32,483 bases of DNA from Pirellulales bacterium (GCA_029246985.1 JAQWMC010000147.1:1-32483); one strand, 5' to 3'. Positions 14,251-23,317 are shown, counted from the stretch's first letter. The notes: generated by a model not told the origin, from the sequence alone. Numbers and translations are program-made.

Positions 14251-15633
14251 ATGTCAGAAAAACAGGAAGAAAAGAGAGTGATTGGGACTCAAGGTAATTT
14301 TGGGAGTATATCGCCACCATCACCCGCAGAGCGTAGTCGACTCACAAAATGCTTTACAACGGGATCAGATAACCTGAGAAAGGGAAATTATGACTATGCC
14401 GTCGAATTGTTTGGAAGTTGCGTAGCAGGAGATCCGGCAAGTGCAATTTATCTGCAAGGGTTTTTAGAAGCCCTGGCTAAGAAATTTAGTGGAAAGAAGA
14501 AGAGTGGGTTTGCGTCCCTTCTTTCTGCTGGAAGTCGGGGGAGTCTTAAGCGTTTGGTTGCAGGCGGAAAGACACGAGAAGCAATGAAGGCAGGTCTCGA
14601 TGTGCTTAAGAAAGATCCTTTTGACATCGCATGCATTCTGAGCTTGGCTGATGCGTGTGGTGATGCTCATTGTCTCGATACGCAGGGATTGTTTCTGCGA
14701 AGAGCACTCGATGTGGCACCCAAAGACATTGCAGTGAACAAGCACTGCGCAAACTATAAAGAACGATTAGGTGAGTATGATCAAGCAATTTCCTGCTGGC
14801 AGCGACTCGCTGATACAAAAAGTGTCCGAGAAGAAGCTGAACGCGAAATCGCACGTTTAAGTGTTGAGAAAACTCGTCAAAAGCTTGAAAGTCGTGGAGC
14901 CAGTCCAAAAGAGTCCAGCGACGTGTCACCTGTGGAGCAACTCCGTCAGAAACTGGCCACATCACCAACTGATTTTGAAACGGCGTTTGAACTCGCAGAT
15001 TTGCTTGAACGAGAAGCGGCCGTTGAAGATGCAGAAAAAGTGCTTGTTGATGTATTGGCGGCATCTGGCAACGACCTCAAGGTGCGCGAACATCTTGAAG
15101 ACAGGCAGATTCGTTGGGCGAAACGTAGGCTTATGCTTGCTGAAAAGCAGTTGCAAACCACGGACAGCGAAGATAACAAAGAAACAGTTGCTCGATTAAG
15201 AACAGCTCTGCTTAAGCAGGAGATTGATATTTTTGCTGCGCGTGTAGAGAGGTATCCGGATAATGTTGCCTGGAAGTACGAGCTTGCCATACGTCTTAAG
15301 ACTGCTGATAGCCCTGCAGAGGCAATAAAATTTTTCCAGCAGGTCCAACTAGATGCGCGTCGCCGTGGGGCTGTAGCCCTCGAGCTAGGAGAATGTTTTC
15401 AGAAAATCAAGCAATACCCGTTGGCTATGCGAAACTACCAGACGGCGGTGGAGAGTCTGGGAGATAGAGAAGTAGAATTGCGAAAAAGAGCCCTGTACAG
15501 AGCAGGTGTTTTGGCTGCTGCTCTGAAAGATAAAGATGGGGCTTTAAAGTTTCTGTCGAACCTCGCTGAGATTGATTTTGGGTATCGTGACGTGGCGGAA
15601 CGGCTCAAGAAACTGAATGCGGGAGACGCTTAA
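14251..15633 (+). CDS. Tetratricopeptide repeat protein
   Basis: The tracked frame opens at a TTG (14203); I prefer ATG 14251 (MSEKQEEKR), just after TAGGAAGC, giving 460 aa. The sequence is helical and repetitive, with TPR-like units such as SDNLRKGNYDYAVELFGSCVAGDP near the N-terminus, RRALDVAPKDIAVNKHCAN and KERLGEYDQAISCWQRLAD in the middle, and ECFQKIKQYPLAMRNYQTAVE near the C-terminus. A Lys/Arg-rich stretch (KKFSGKKKSG) lies between the first repeats. There is no signal peptide, so it is probably a cytoplasmic scaffold. The partner is unknown. It is divergent from cobA-hemD and about 150 bases upstream of rpsT. Confidence 0.8.
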   Translation: MSEKQEEKRVIGTQGNFGSISPPSPAERSRLTKCFTTGSDNLRKGNYDYAVELFGSCVAGDPASAIYLQGFLEALAKKFSGKKKSGFASLLSAGSRGSLKRLVAGGKTREAMKAGLDVLKKDPFDIACILSLADACGDAHCLDTQGLFLRRALDVAPKDIAVNKHCANYKERLGEYDQAISCWQRLADTKSVREEAEREIARLSVEKTRQKLESRGASPKESSDVSPVEQLRQKLATSPTDFETAFELADLLEREAAVEDAEKVLVDVLAASGNDLKVREHLEDRQIRWAKRRLMLAEKQLQTTDSEDNKETVARLRTALLKQEIDIFAARVERYPDNVAWKYELAIRLKTADSPAEAIKFFQQVQLDARRRGAVALELGECFQKIKQYPLAMRNYQTAVESLGDREVELRKRALYRAGVLAAALKDKDGALKFLSNLAEIDFGYRDVAERLKKLNAGDA

Positions 15634-15666
15634 GGCAGTCTGTTTTTCTGTCCAGGTATTCTGGAA

Positions 15667-15696
15667 ACCCCAAGATTGGGCTCGTTTTGTTGGGGT
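15667..15696 (+). promoter_or_regulatory. Possible competing hairpins upstream of rpsT
   Basis: ACCCCAA (15667-15673) can pair with a close TGGG/TTGGG (15676-15680) or with a distant TTGGGGT (15690-15696), giving mutually exclusive stems about 90 bases before the S20 start. Whether this lies inside the rpsT transcript is not known. Confidence 0.3.
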
Positions 15697-15785
15697 ACTG
15701 GCGTAATCGTGTCCTGTCGGGTATTTTGAAGATTCGGTTCTACAGTGCCTTTCTCACGGTTTTATTCACGTTCAGGAATGACAGA

Positions 15786-16064
15786 ATGCCTCATTCGGCA
15801 AGTGCTAAAAAACGATTACGCCAAAATGTTCGAAGCCGTGACCGAAATAAGGCTATGAAAACAGAAATCAAAACATCAGTCAGGAAAGTGCTTGAGGCTC
15901 TTTCTGCAAAAGATGTTTCGGCTGCGAAAGATCTTTTTAAGTCGGTAGCCAAAAAAGCGGATCAGGCAGCGACATCGAAAACGATTCATAAGAATAAGGC
16001 TGCTCGCATCAAGTCGAGACTTTCTGCCCGCATCGTGAAAACCGCTCAGTCAGCGGCCAGCTAA
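15786..16064 (+). CDS. rpsT: 30S ribosomal protein S20
   Basis: S20 is a small basic helical protein that binds 16S rRNA in the body of the 30S subunit. The true start is the ATG at 15786 (MPHSASAKKRLRQN), giving 92 aa; the tracked frame runs 33 codons further upstream through non-S20 sequence. Diagnostic features are the N-terminal SAKKRLRQNVRSRDRNK, the central basic helices and the closing HKNKAARIKSRLSARI. An AGGA lies 8 nt before the ATG. It is monocistronic or follows the TPR gene, and converges on pyrK with only 35 bases between stops. Confidence 0.95.
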   Translation: MPHSASAKKRLRQNVRSRDRNKAMKTEIKTSVRKVLEALSAKDVSAAKDLFKSVAKKADQAATSKTIHKNKAARIKSRLSARIVKTAQSAAS

Positions 16065-16099
16065 GACTGTCTGTCTAAAGCCGCAGTAGAGTGAACACG

Positions 16100-16993
16100 T
16101 TAGGTCATTGCATCCCATTGAATTGTTTGGCTGTCGAAAATTGGCCCTTCGATGCAGGTTCTTTTGTAGTCCCAATCGCCCTTTTCGTCGAGGACTGGTG
16201 CAACGCAGCTAAAGCAGATCCCGATGCCACATGCCATTGGTGTTTCGAGTGATACCTGGCAATTGAGGGAGCGTTTCGCTGCCCACCGTGCAACTGCACC
16301 CATCATCCCTTCAGGTCCACAGCATGCGATTGCAGCTTGCCTGAACGTCATAGTTTTTTCCATGTCATCGAGAAGATCAATGACCGTGCCATGATGTCCT
16401 TTAGATCCATCAAGTGTTGCGAAATGGGTATCCATTCCGTGGTTACCAAAGTCTTCGGCATGTCCGAAGAGACCTGCGTGCCCTGCCCCCCAGCAGAACG
16501 TGGCCTGACTTGAGGGAACTGTGGCTAAAAATTCACGGCCCAACATGAGAAGTGCTGTCTGCCCGATACCGCCGGCAATGAGCACGAGATGATCAGTCGG
16601 AGGAACTTGAAATCCATTGCCCAGCGGGCCCCAAAGAGACACACTGTCACCAGGCCGTAACGAGGTCAATGTTGTTGTGAATTTGCCAGCTACCGCATAG
16701 ACAAAGTCTACAAATCTGGGATTTCCGCCGCCGGTGTCGGGACCAAGAGACATCGGTTGCCAGTGGTCTGGTGCCTGATGCTGATGAAAAACGTCGTATA
16801 TCGCGAGAGGTCGGGCAAGAAGTGGATCGTTTCTGCCAGTCAGACGAACCATTGCGAATTGACCGGGACGAGTTGTCGTGGCAAGGTTCGGGCAGTCAAC
16901 ACGAATTCGCCATGTTGCTTCAGCAATTTGTTCGTGGGCAACGATCTCAGACTGTTGATAATAGGTCTTACACGAGTGACTGATGGATGACAT
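16100..16993 (-). CDS. pyrK: Dihydroorotate dehydrogenase electron transfer subunit
   Basis: PyrK passes electrons from the PyrD FMN to NAD through FAD and a [2Fe-2S] centre in class 1B dihydroorotate dehydrogenases. The 297-aa sequence has PGQFAMVRL and LARPLAIYD for FAD, AGGIGQTALLML for the pyridine nucleotide, CCGPEGMM, and a C-terminal iron-sulfur motif C-x4-C-x2-C-x16-C (CGIGICFSC...TC). It is about 40 residues longer than Bacillus PyrK, partly through an insert after the FAD motif (about residues 70-95). No pyrD is adjacent. No Shine-Dalgarno is seen. Some relatives act with other oxidoreductases, so the partner is inferred. Confidence 0.88.
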   Translation of the reverse strand: MSSISHSCKTYYQQSEIVAHEQIAEATWRIRVDCPNLATTTRPGQFAMVRLTGRNDPLLARPLAIYDVFHQHQAPDHWQPMSLGPDTGGGNPRFVDFVYAVAGKFTTTLTSLRPGDSVSLWGPLGNGFQVPPTDHLVLIAGGIGQTALLMLGREFLATVPSSQATFCWGAGHAGLFGHAEDFGNHGMDTHFATLDGSKGHHGTVIDLLDDMEKTMTFRQAAIACCGPEGMMGAVARWAAKRSLNCQVSLETPMACGIGICFSCVAPVLDEKGDWDYKRTCIEGPIFDSQTIQWDAMT

Positions 16994-17059
16994 TGATATA
17001 GTACAATTGCGAATTGAGTCAATAAACCGAATGTTTCTTCATTCTAACCCGCTGATTCT

Positions 17060-18133
17060 CTAGCGAGTACGTTTTCTCCACGAGGACGCCTTACCAGGGC
17101 GTTTTGGTCGTCGTTTTCCACTCTGCTCATTCGATCGACGACCACCCTCGCTATTGGAACTGTCACGGTGTGTTCTTGATCTGCCACCATACGTCCTTTT
17201 GGGTGCATTGGTGCGTGGTGCTCGTGTTCGAAAGTTACCCACTGCGACAGTTGCAGATTTACGTAAACGCTCGACCTCCTCCCACGTCAATTTGCGCCAT
17301 TGCCCCGGCAAAAGATTTCCAAGAGTCAGGTCACCCACTGCTATGCGTTTAAGTTGCTGCACTTTATGGCCAAGAGATGCAAGCATTCTTCGGATTTCAC
17401 GATTACGCCCCTCGTCCAGCACCATTTCCAACACGGTGCTTTGTTTGTGTTGTGATCGGACTGCGACCCTCTTTGCTTGCACATTCGCTTCTGCAAGGCT
17501 AATCCCCTGCCGCAGTGATTCAATTGTCTCTGCCGTCGGAATACCTGCGATTTGAACCAAGTATTTCTTTTCAACTCCATATCGTGGATGAGTGAGAAGA
17601 TTTCCAAGTTCTCCATCATTGGTCACAAGAATAAGGCCTTCACTTGCGCGATCGAGACGACCAATGGGGAACAGTCGTTGGTCTGCCGGTACGAGGTCAA
17701 TTACGCGTGGTCTGCCTGACGGATCGTAATTTGTTGTCACCACCCCAACAGGTTTATTGAGAAGATAGACGGTACGTCGCGGATTGGGCAATCGTTCTCC
17801 ATCAACACGAATCTGCTGTCGGACCGGATCAACTTTGCTGCCCAGAGTTGTAATAATCTCGTGATCAACCTCCACTCGTCCGGAAGTAATGAGTTCTTCA
17901 CATGAGCGACGGCTGCCAAGACCCGCTGCAGCAAGCACCTTTTGAAGTCGTTCAAGCCCATCGTCATCCATGCCAAAACGTGGATTCTTTCCAGATCGTG
18001 GGCGAACCGATTCAGGCCGTGGCGATGCTTTTCGTGCCAGAGGGCTTCGAGATGTCTGTCTCGCAGCTTTTGACTGGTTTCGGGGTGGTGGAGGCACAGG
18101 ATGAGTTCCCAGAGGAAGTAGTTTACCTTTCAA
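17060..18133 (-). CDS. rluB: RsuA/RluB-family pseudouridine synthase with basic tails
   Basis: This 357-aa enzyme isomerises uridine in rRNA, most likely in 23S rRNA as for RluB. An S4 RNA-binding domain (RLQKVLAAAGLGSRRSCEELI) begins at about residue 62. The catalytic domain has LLNKPVGVVTT and GRLDRASEGLIL with the catalytic Asp at about 161. It continues with EKKYLVQIAG and the closing EGRNREIRRML. About 55 residues before the S4 domain and 70 after the core are Arg/Lys/Pro/Ser-rich and probably disordered RNA-binding tails. The gene starts 15 bases after the stop of the small lipoprotein-like gene. The choice of RluB over RsuA or RluE is by overall resemblance. Confidence 0.87.
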   Translation of the reverse strand: MKGKLLPLGTHPVPPPPRNQSKAARQTSRSPLARKASPRPESVRPRSGKNPRFGMDDDGLERLQKVLAAAGLGSRRSCEELITSGRVEVDHEIITTLGSKVDPVRQQIRVDGERLPNPRRTVYLLNKPVGVVTTNYDPSGRPRVIDLVPADQRLFPIGRLDRASEGLILVTNDGELGNLLTHPRYGVEKKYLVQIAGIPTAETIESLRQGISLAEANVQAKRVAVRSQHKQSTVLEMVLDEGRNREIRRMLASLGHKVQQLKRIAVGDLTLGNLLPGQWRKLTWEEVERLRKSATVAVGNFRTRAPRTNAPKRTYGGRSRTHRDSSNSEGGRRSNEQSGKRRPKRPGKASSWRKRTR

Positions 18134-18148
18134 GGATACAGCATTGTG

Positions 18149-18406
18149 CTACCGAACGGGCGCCCACCAGCGAGATCGTGTGACTTCTGGTACCGGATCC
18201 GCAAAATCACGCGGCCGAGTTCCATCCATCAGTGGCAACCTCAATACAGACGGTGCGATATCGTCTTGCAAATAGGGGTCGAAACGAACCGCTCGTCGTC
18301 GCTGTTTGGCCGCCGGACCGGGTTGGGTCCAGTCGGGCCGTCCGAGTGAGGCACAGCCTGTGCATGCAAAACAGCAAATTACTACCACTGCGCGGGTAAC
18401 GTGCAT
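18149..18406 (-). CDS. Small exported lipoprotein-like protein, unknown function
   Basis: This is an 85-aa protein with a hydrophobic N-terminus (VVVICCFACTGCASLG). It has a Cys at residue 18 in TGC and another at 15, giving a lipobox-like site that lacks the usual Leu at -3. The mature part reads RRAVRFDPYLQDDIAP, then LMDGTRPRDF and EVTRSRWWAP. This combination of FDPY and RPRDF matches my memory of short conserved proteins in Pirellulaceae, without known function. It lies between manA and the pseudouridine synthase on the same strand. Envelope location is inferred from the N-terminus. Confidence 0.62.
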   Translation of the reverse strand: MHVTRAVVVICCFACTGCASLGRPDWTQPGPAAKQRRRAVRFDPYLQDDIAPSVLRLPLMDGTRPRDFADPVPEVTRSRWWAPVR

Positions 18407-18520
18407 GGGTGCTCACTCCAAAAAACTGTGTAAAACTCGGATCAAGCAGAGAGTCTAGGGAGGCCTCCGGCTTTTCCCAAGGTCGAAAATCAGATGTTTT
18501 CAACGTATTTAAACGTTTTT

Positions 18521-19504
18521 TCACGTTTCTCGTGGTGGCGGAACAGTGATTCGTAGAAGGTGAGCATTCTCGTGATCATCTCGCTGGCATGAAAGACTCT
18601 GCGGTTGAAGCTCGGCAGGAAAGAGAACGCAGTCACCTTTTCGAAGTGTTGGTAGATTCCAGTCAGAGGGAAGCTTCAACTCACCAGATAACACTGCAAC
18701 AATTTCACAACAATTCCCAGCTGTTATCCACGCTGAATCCGGACGCACCTCATCGAAAAAGAAATAGGAACATTCAACAAGTCGTCGAACAGCCGGGTCA
18801 GTTGTAAGTTTTTTTGGAGCGAGTGTGACTGGTCCCGAAAAGCGAGTCGCCTCAATTCCTTCATCAAGATGAAGGGCTCTGGGTGTATTGTTTGTATCAA
18901 CACGGTTCCAATCGAATAGACGGAAGGTGATATCGCTCGACTGTTGAATTTCGGCAATGACCAAGCCAGCTCCTATCGCGTGAACAGTACCGGCAGGGAT
19001 GAATATGCAGTCTCCTGCCTTGGGTTCGATGACGTGGAGGACTTCTTCACACGTCCCCGCCGCGATTGCTTGCCGTAGCGAAGGCTCATCTGTGCCATCC
19101 CGCAGGCCAGCATAGATTTTGCTCCCGGGTTCTGCTTCGACAACATACCAGGCCTCAGTTTTGCCTCGGTCAGGTGGTGTTCTTTGTGAGGCAGCTTCAT
19201 CGTCCGGGTGAACCTGTACAGAAAGTACTTTGTGCGCGTCGAGGAATTTGAACAAAAGAGGGAACGTGCGTGGTGTGGAAATGCCGGCCAAAGCGTGCGG
19301 GTCCTCCCGCATCAACTCACCGAGGCTTTTTCCGGCGAGCGGGCCGTAGCGGACAATGCTCTGGTCGTTTCCGTGATCGACGATCTCCCATGATTCGGCG
19401 TAGGGCCCAGGCTGTTGTAATTCACGTCCAAGCAAGCTCTGGAAACGGCGGCCACCCCAGAGATACTGACGATAGAGCGGTTTAAAAATAAGTGGGGTAA
19501 ACAT
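18521..19504 (-). CDS. manA: Mannose-6-phosphate isomerase, class I
   Basis: This enzyme interconverts mannose-6-phosphate and fructose-6-phosphate. It is zinc-dependent and has a cupin fold. I prefer the ATG at 19504 (MFTPLIFKP, 327 aa), with GGAAG 5 nt upstream, over the TTG at 19516. Zinc ligands are visible as Gln and His in LSVQVHPDD, Glu in GKTEAWYVV and His in IPAGTVHAIG. The motif EIQQSSDITFRLFDWNR is typical of this bacterial subfamily. A short membrane protein gene lies 68 bases upstream on the same strand. The product would feed GDP-mannose and surface polysaccharide synthesis, or mannose catabolism. Confidence 0.93.
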   Translation of the reverse strand: MFTPLIFKPLYRQYLWGGRRFQSLLGRELQQPGPYAESWEIVDHGNDQSIVRYGPLAGKSLGELMREDPHALAGISTPRTFPLLFKFLDAHKVLSVQVHPDDEAASQRTPPDRGKTEAWYVVEAEPGSKIYAGLRDGTDEPSLRQAIAAGTCEEVLHVIEPKAGDCIFIPAGTVHAIGAGLVIAEIQQSSDITFRLFDWNRVDTNNTPRALHLDEGIEATRFSGPVTLAPKKLTTDPAVRRLVECSYFFFDEVRPDSAWITAGNCCEIVAVLSGELKLPSDWNLPTLRKGDCVLFPAELQPQSLSCQRDDHENAHLLRITVPPPRET

Positions 19505-19572
19505 GAATGCTTCCAATGAGACAAGCGTGTATAAGTAGCAGAGTCCATTGCCTGGCTACTTTAAACGGCCAT

Positions 19573-19884
19573 CTAGGTTTGACTGTAGCCCTCTAAAATA
19601 CGGCCAATACCAAAAAGACACACCGAGGCAACCAGCACCATCAGCATCTGTCCAAGGCTAATTGTGTGATTAAGCTCAAGGATAATCGCAAATGCCGGAA
19701 GGATTAACCCAAGACGTTGACCAGTTTGTCCAAGAAGTCGCATTACTGAACTATTTTTTAGGTATGAATAAGTGTGTAAGGCATGTGTGAATGCCTCTTG
19801 GGAGGCTGACTCATGCCAAAAGGTCCGATTGTTTTCAGCGTGGGGTTGTGTCATTGCTTTGTCTGGCAATACTGCAACCTCCAT
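19573..19884 (-). CDS. Small membrane protein, lineage-type, function unknown
   Basis: I use the ATG at 19884 (MEVAVLPDK, 103 aa), which has GGGGA 8 nt upstream; the frame also permits an ATG at 19899 without a ribosome site. The N-terminal half is polar and contains QEAFTHALHTYSYLKNSSVMRLLGQTGQRLG. Two hydrophobic segments follow, about LILPAFAIILEL and MLMVLVASVCLFGIG, and the end reads RILEGYSQT. I recall similar short proteins in Pirellulales with the GRILEGY ending, but no function. It is divergent from tpx, with only about 35 bases between the starts, so both promoters must overlap coding sequence or each other. Confidence 0.65.
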   Translation of the reverse strand: MEVAVLPDKAMTQPHAENNRTFWHESASQEAFTHALHTYSYLKNSSVMRLLGQTGQRLGLILPAFAIILELNHTISLGQMLMVLVASVCLFGIGRILEGYSQT

Positions 19885-19919
19885 ATCGAATGTCCCCATT
19901 TTAGCTTAAGGAGTCTCTT

Positions 19920-20450
19920 ATGACGAACCATCGCTCTGGCGCAGTTACTTTCAAAGGCAATCCGTTAACACTTGTTGGTGATGAATTAGTGCCTGGAGCG
20001 AAGGCCCCGGATTTTGATCTTCGTTGTTATGGGGCAGACGGGATGGCGCAAGTGAAACGAGATGATTTCTCTGGGAAGCCACTTATTGTGAGCGTTGTTC
20101 CCTCCCTCGATACACCAGTCTGCCAGGTTCAAACCAAAACCTTCAATACACGAGTTGCCTCTCTGGGGGACAAAGTTTCTGCATTGACGGTGAGCCTTGA
20201 CTTGCCATTTGCGATGAATCGTTTTTGTGGTGCTGAATCAATCGAATCCATGAAAAATGGAAGCGACTATATGGATCGTAGTTTTGGGAAAGACTGGGGC
20301 GTGCTCATCGATGAGCTGAAAATTCTCGCGAGAGCAGTTTTTGTTCTCGATAGCGAAGGCGTTCTCCAGTATGTCCAAGTTGTTCCAGAGGTTGCAGAAG
20401 AACCAGATTATGATTCAGCACTAGCAGCCGTGGAAAAGTTGTTGGCATAA
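19920..20450 (+). CDS. tpx: Thiol peroxidase (atypical 2-Cys peroxiredoxin)
   Basis: Tpx reduces H2O2 and organic peroxides using thioredoxin. The 176-aa protein has GNPLTLVGDELVPGAKAPDF at the N-terminus. The peroxidatic Cys is at about residue 68 in PSLDTPVCQVQT, and the resolving Cys at about 103 in NRFCGAE. This spacing is characteristic of Tpx. The ATG follows AAGGAG by 6-7 nt. There is one additional Cys (about 36). No redox partner is adjacent. sodA lies 9 kb away in the same window but is not linked as an operon. Confidence 0.96.
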   Translation: MTNHRSGAVTFKGNPLTLVGDELVPGAKAPDFDLRCYGADGMAQVKRDDFSGKPLIVSVVPSLDTPVCQVQTKTFNTRVASLGDKVSALTVSLDLPFAMNRFCGAESIESMKNGSDYMDRSFGKDWGVLIDELKILARAVFVLDSEGVLQYVQVVPEVAEEPDYDSALAAVEKLLA

Positions 20451-20499
20451 ATCTTGGGTTGCTTGATGGTATAAAGGCATTGCAGACTCTGAGATTCTC

Positions 20500-23136
20500 T
20501 TAGTCTTCGAGGCAGCTTCGTATTTCCTGCTTTGCACGAGTGAGCGCCTCGGGTAGCTTTGCCGAGAGCTTGCCACCAGCTTGCGCTAGATCTGGACGTC
20601 CGCCACCACGGCCTCCCACGAGAGCGGCAGGTTCGCGTATCCATGTGCCCGCTGAAACTCCTTTGGATTCAACTTCACGACTAATCCCTGCAACAAGTGT
20701 GACTTTTCCATTCTCAGTGCTTCCAAGAAGGACAGCGATAGGGCTCGCCTTTCGACGAAGTTGGTCGATGCATTGACGCATTGCTGCTGCATTACAACCT
20801 TTTGCATCTGCTACAACAATCCGAACGCCAGCGACTTCCTCTGCTGAATTCAGTAGTTCATCGATAGAAATGTCAGCTTTATTTGTTGCAGCCTGTCGTT
20901 TTAGGGTCTTAAGCTCTTTTGTTAACGAGTTGAGTCGAGTTGGTAGATCAGGTACGGGGACCTTAAGGGCATTTGCTGAGTCTGTAAGAGTGGCTTCTGC
21001 CTGCCTGAACCGTTCGAGAGCACGGTGTCCCGTTACTGCAACGACTCGTCGTGTTCCGGCTGAAACACTCTCCTCATGAATGATTTTTATAAGTCCGATT
21101 TCACCGGTATTGCCGACGTGCGTTCCCCCGCAGAGTTCCCTACTGATTCCATCAATGGAAACCATTCGGACAACGTCAGGGTACTTTTCACCAAACAGCA
21201 TCATTGCACCAGCGTGCCGAGCCTCTTCCAACGGCAAGAGGTTTGCTGACACCGGTGCCGCTTTTAGCGTGCCTTCATTCACCATTGCTTCAATATCCCT
21301 GAGCGTTTCTTGACCAACGGGTGAAGCATGACTGAAATCGAATCGTAATAAGTCAGCGTCAACTTTTGAACCTTGCTGTACGGCGTGTGACCCGAGAAAA
21401 TGCTGTAATGCAGCATGGACAAGGTGTGTTGCCGTATGGGCTCGTCGAATCGCTTTGCGTCGACCTTCGTCTACGTGAGCATGAACCTCTTGTCCAAGTT
21501 CGACTGAGCCTTCCCGGAGAACACCGCAGTGGAGAAAGAAATCACCTTCTCTTTGGGTGTTGATCACTTCGAATTTACCGTTTGGTCCTTCGATCCATCC
21601 AGTATCGCCAACCTGTCCACCGGATTCACCATAGAAACAGGTTTTGTCCAGAATGACAGTAATGAGTTGATCTGTGCTGTGCTCAATCGTTGGCGGTACA
21701 GCGTCTGCTTCTATCAGTGATTCGCAGAGCCGATTCTGTGCGATAATGCCGACGATGTTGCCGGTTGTTCTGGCAGATTCGTAGCCTACGAAATCTGAGC
21801 CATGCATTGCTTTCTTTAATGCATCAAGCGGTCCAGATGTAAATACTTCAACTCGAGTTCCAGCCCCAGATTTTTTTCCGTGTGCGTCCATGGCGTCCCG
21901 AAAGCCGTTCCAGTCAAAAGCACAATTTCTTTCAGCGGCCAGTGTTTCAAGAAGTTCTGGGGGGAAACCATACGTTGTATAGAGTTCAGCGGCATCCTCA
22001 CCACCGACCAGACCGCCACCAGTTGAACGAATTCCGTCAAAAAGTTTGTTGATACGCGTGAGGCCACCACCGATGGTTGCTAGGAAAGACTCTTCTTCTC
22101 GTTTTATAACACTTGTGACATGCTCAACAGTTTCAGCCAACTCCGGATACGAGTGTGTCATTTGCGTTATGACTGCCGGGGGGAGTGTGTGAAGGAATGG
22201 ATCTCGCATGCCCATTTGCCAGCCATCGAGTACGGCCCTCCGGAGAAGCCGTTTGATGACATACTTTTCTTCATTGTTTCCCGGTAGCACATTCTCATGA
22301 ATAGCAAATGTGCAGGCTCGAACATGGTCAGTGATTCGGCGTATCCGGCGGCCGTTGTCGTCGTCGGCTATGTATTTCTGCTTACAGGTTTCAGCAACAG
22401 TTTCAACGATGGGCAAAAGAATATCGATATGGAAGTTGCTGTCGACTCCCTGAAGCATCGCGCATGTGCGCTCCAGCCCCATTCCAGTGTCGATGTTCCG
22501 GCTTGGAAGTGGGCGAAGGTTCTCAGGTGGATCACCGATTCGGTTATGTTGCGTGAATACCAGATTCCAGATTTCCACTTCGCTGCCGTCTGGCATTCGA
22601 TAGAAAACTTCACTACAGGGCCCGCAGACGCCATCAGGGCCTCGGGAAGGAGCACCTGCCGGCCAGAAATTATCATCTTCACCCATTCGTGTGATACGGG
22701 TTGATGGCACTCCGATCTCGTCAGACCAGATGCAATACGCCTCGGCGTCGTCTTCATAGACAGTTATTGAAAGGAGCTCTGGAGCTATGTTCAACCAATC
22801 GCGGCTCGTAAGAAATTCCCAGGCCCACAGAATTGCTTCACGCTTAAAGTAGTCGCCAAAGCTAAAGTTTCCGAGCATTTCGAAAAACGTATGATGCCGT
22901 GGTGTCCGCCCAACGTTTTCAATGTCCCCGGTCCTCAGACACTTTTGGCAGGATGTTGCTCGTGTGAAGTCCAGCTTGCATTTCCCGAGGAAATGATCCT
23001 TAAATTGATTCATACCGGCTGGCGTGAATAACACGGAAGGATCCCACCGTGGAACAAGCACATCGCTTGGCCTACGGATGCAACCTTTTGATTCAAAAAA
23101 GGCGAGGTACGCTTCCCTGAGATCGTCAGCCTTCAT
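20500..23136 (-). CDS. alaS: Alanyl-tRNA synthetase
   Basis: AlaS is a class II synthetase that charges tRNA-Ala and clears mischarged Ser or Gly. At 878 aa it has the full bacterial length. The N-terminal catalytic core has FFESKGCIRRPS, LFTPAGMNQFKDHF, RTPRHHTFFEMLGNFSFGDYFK and NIDTGMGLERT. The editing domain carries HTATHLVHAAL (His-x3-His) and the distal CGGTHV motif with the zinc-binding Cys and His. The C-Ala domain ends with VGGRGGGRPDLAQAGG. It is transcribed in the same direction as recA but separated from it by a strong terminator, so it probably has its own promoter in 23137-23282. Confidence 0.97.
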   Translation of the reverse strand: MKADDLREAYLAFFESKGCIRRPSDVLVPRWDPSVLFTPAGMNQFKDHFLGKCKLDFTRATSCQKCLRTGDIENVGRTPRHHTFFEMLGNFSFGDYFKREAILWAWEFLTSRDWLNIAPELLSITVYEDDAEAYCIWSDEIGVPSTRITRMGEDDNFWPAGAPSRGPDGVCGPCSEVFYRMPDGSEVEIWNLVFTQHNRIGDPPENLRPLPSRNIDTGMGLERTCAMLQGVDSNFHIDILLPIVETVAETCKQKYIADDDNGRRIRRITDHVRACTFAIHENVLPGNNEEKYVIKRLLRRAVLDGWQMGMRDPFLHTLPPAVITQMTHSYPELAETVEHVTSVIKREEESFLATIGGGLTRINKLFDGIRSTGGGLVGGEDAAELYTTYGFPPELLETLAAERNCAFDWNGFRDAMDAHGKKSGAGTRVEVFTSGPLDALKKAMHGSDFVGYESARTTGNIVGIIAQNRLCESLIEADAVPPTIEHSTDQLITVILDKTCFYGESGGQVGDTGWIEGPNGKFEVINTQREGDFFLHCGVLREGSVELGQEVHAHVDEGRRKAIRRAHTATHLVHAALQHFLGSHAVQQGSKVDADLLRFDFSHASPVGQETLRDIEAMVNEGTLKAAPVSANLLPLEEARHAGAMMLFGEKYPDVVRMVSIDGISRELCGGTHVGNTGEIGLIKIIHEESVSAGTRRVVAVTGHRALERFRQAEATLTDSANALKVPVPDLPTRLNSLTKELKTLKRQAATNKADISIDELLNSAEEVAGVRIVVADAKGCNAAAMRQCIDQLRRKASPIAVLLGSTENGKVTLVAGISREVESKGVSAGTWIREPAALVGGRGGGRPDLAQAGGKLSAKLPEALTRAKQEIRSCLED

Positions 23137-23282
23137 CAGTTTCTTCGCTCCGGAACATGTCGGGATTATCGGGGACTTGTCGCACTATACATGGTCTTGG
23201 TGTGTGATACAGACCAGTCGTTTTTGCTCGTATGCTGGCTAGCACCGCAAGCACCCAACGTGGTCTGTTCAGCATTTCCTCG

Positions 23283-23317
23283 AAAAAACCCCTCAGGAGT
23301 CAGAGCCTCCTGAGGGG
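23283..23317 (-). terminator. Intrinsic terminator of recA
   Basis: On the minus strand CCCCTCAGGAG and CTCCTGAGGGG form a perfect 11-bp GC-rich stem around a 7-nt loop, followed directly by six T. It lies 68 bases after the recA stop and before alaS, so it ends the recA transcript. Confidence 0.9.

Noticed and set aside
16990-17025. Sigma70-like promoter TTGACT-N16-TATATC directly before pyrK
   Set aside because: The -10 would end one base before the ATG, leaving no room for a start site at the usual distance; probably coincidence in AT-rich sequence.
22368-22757. 129-aa minus-strand ORF and 135-aa plus-strand ORF within alaS
   Set aside because: Both lie wholly inside alaS, whose frame carries the catalytic motifs.
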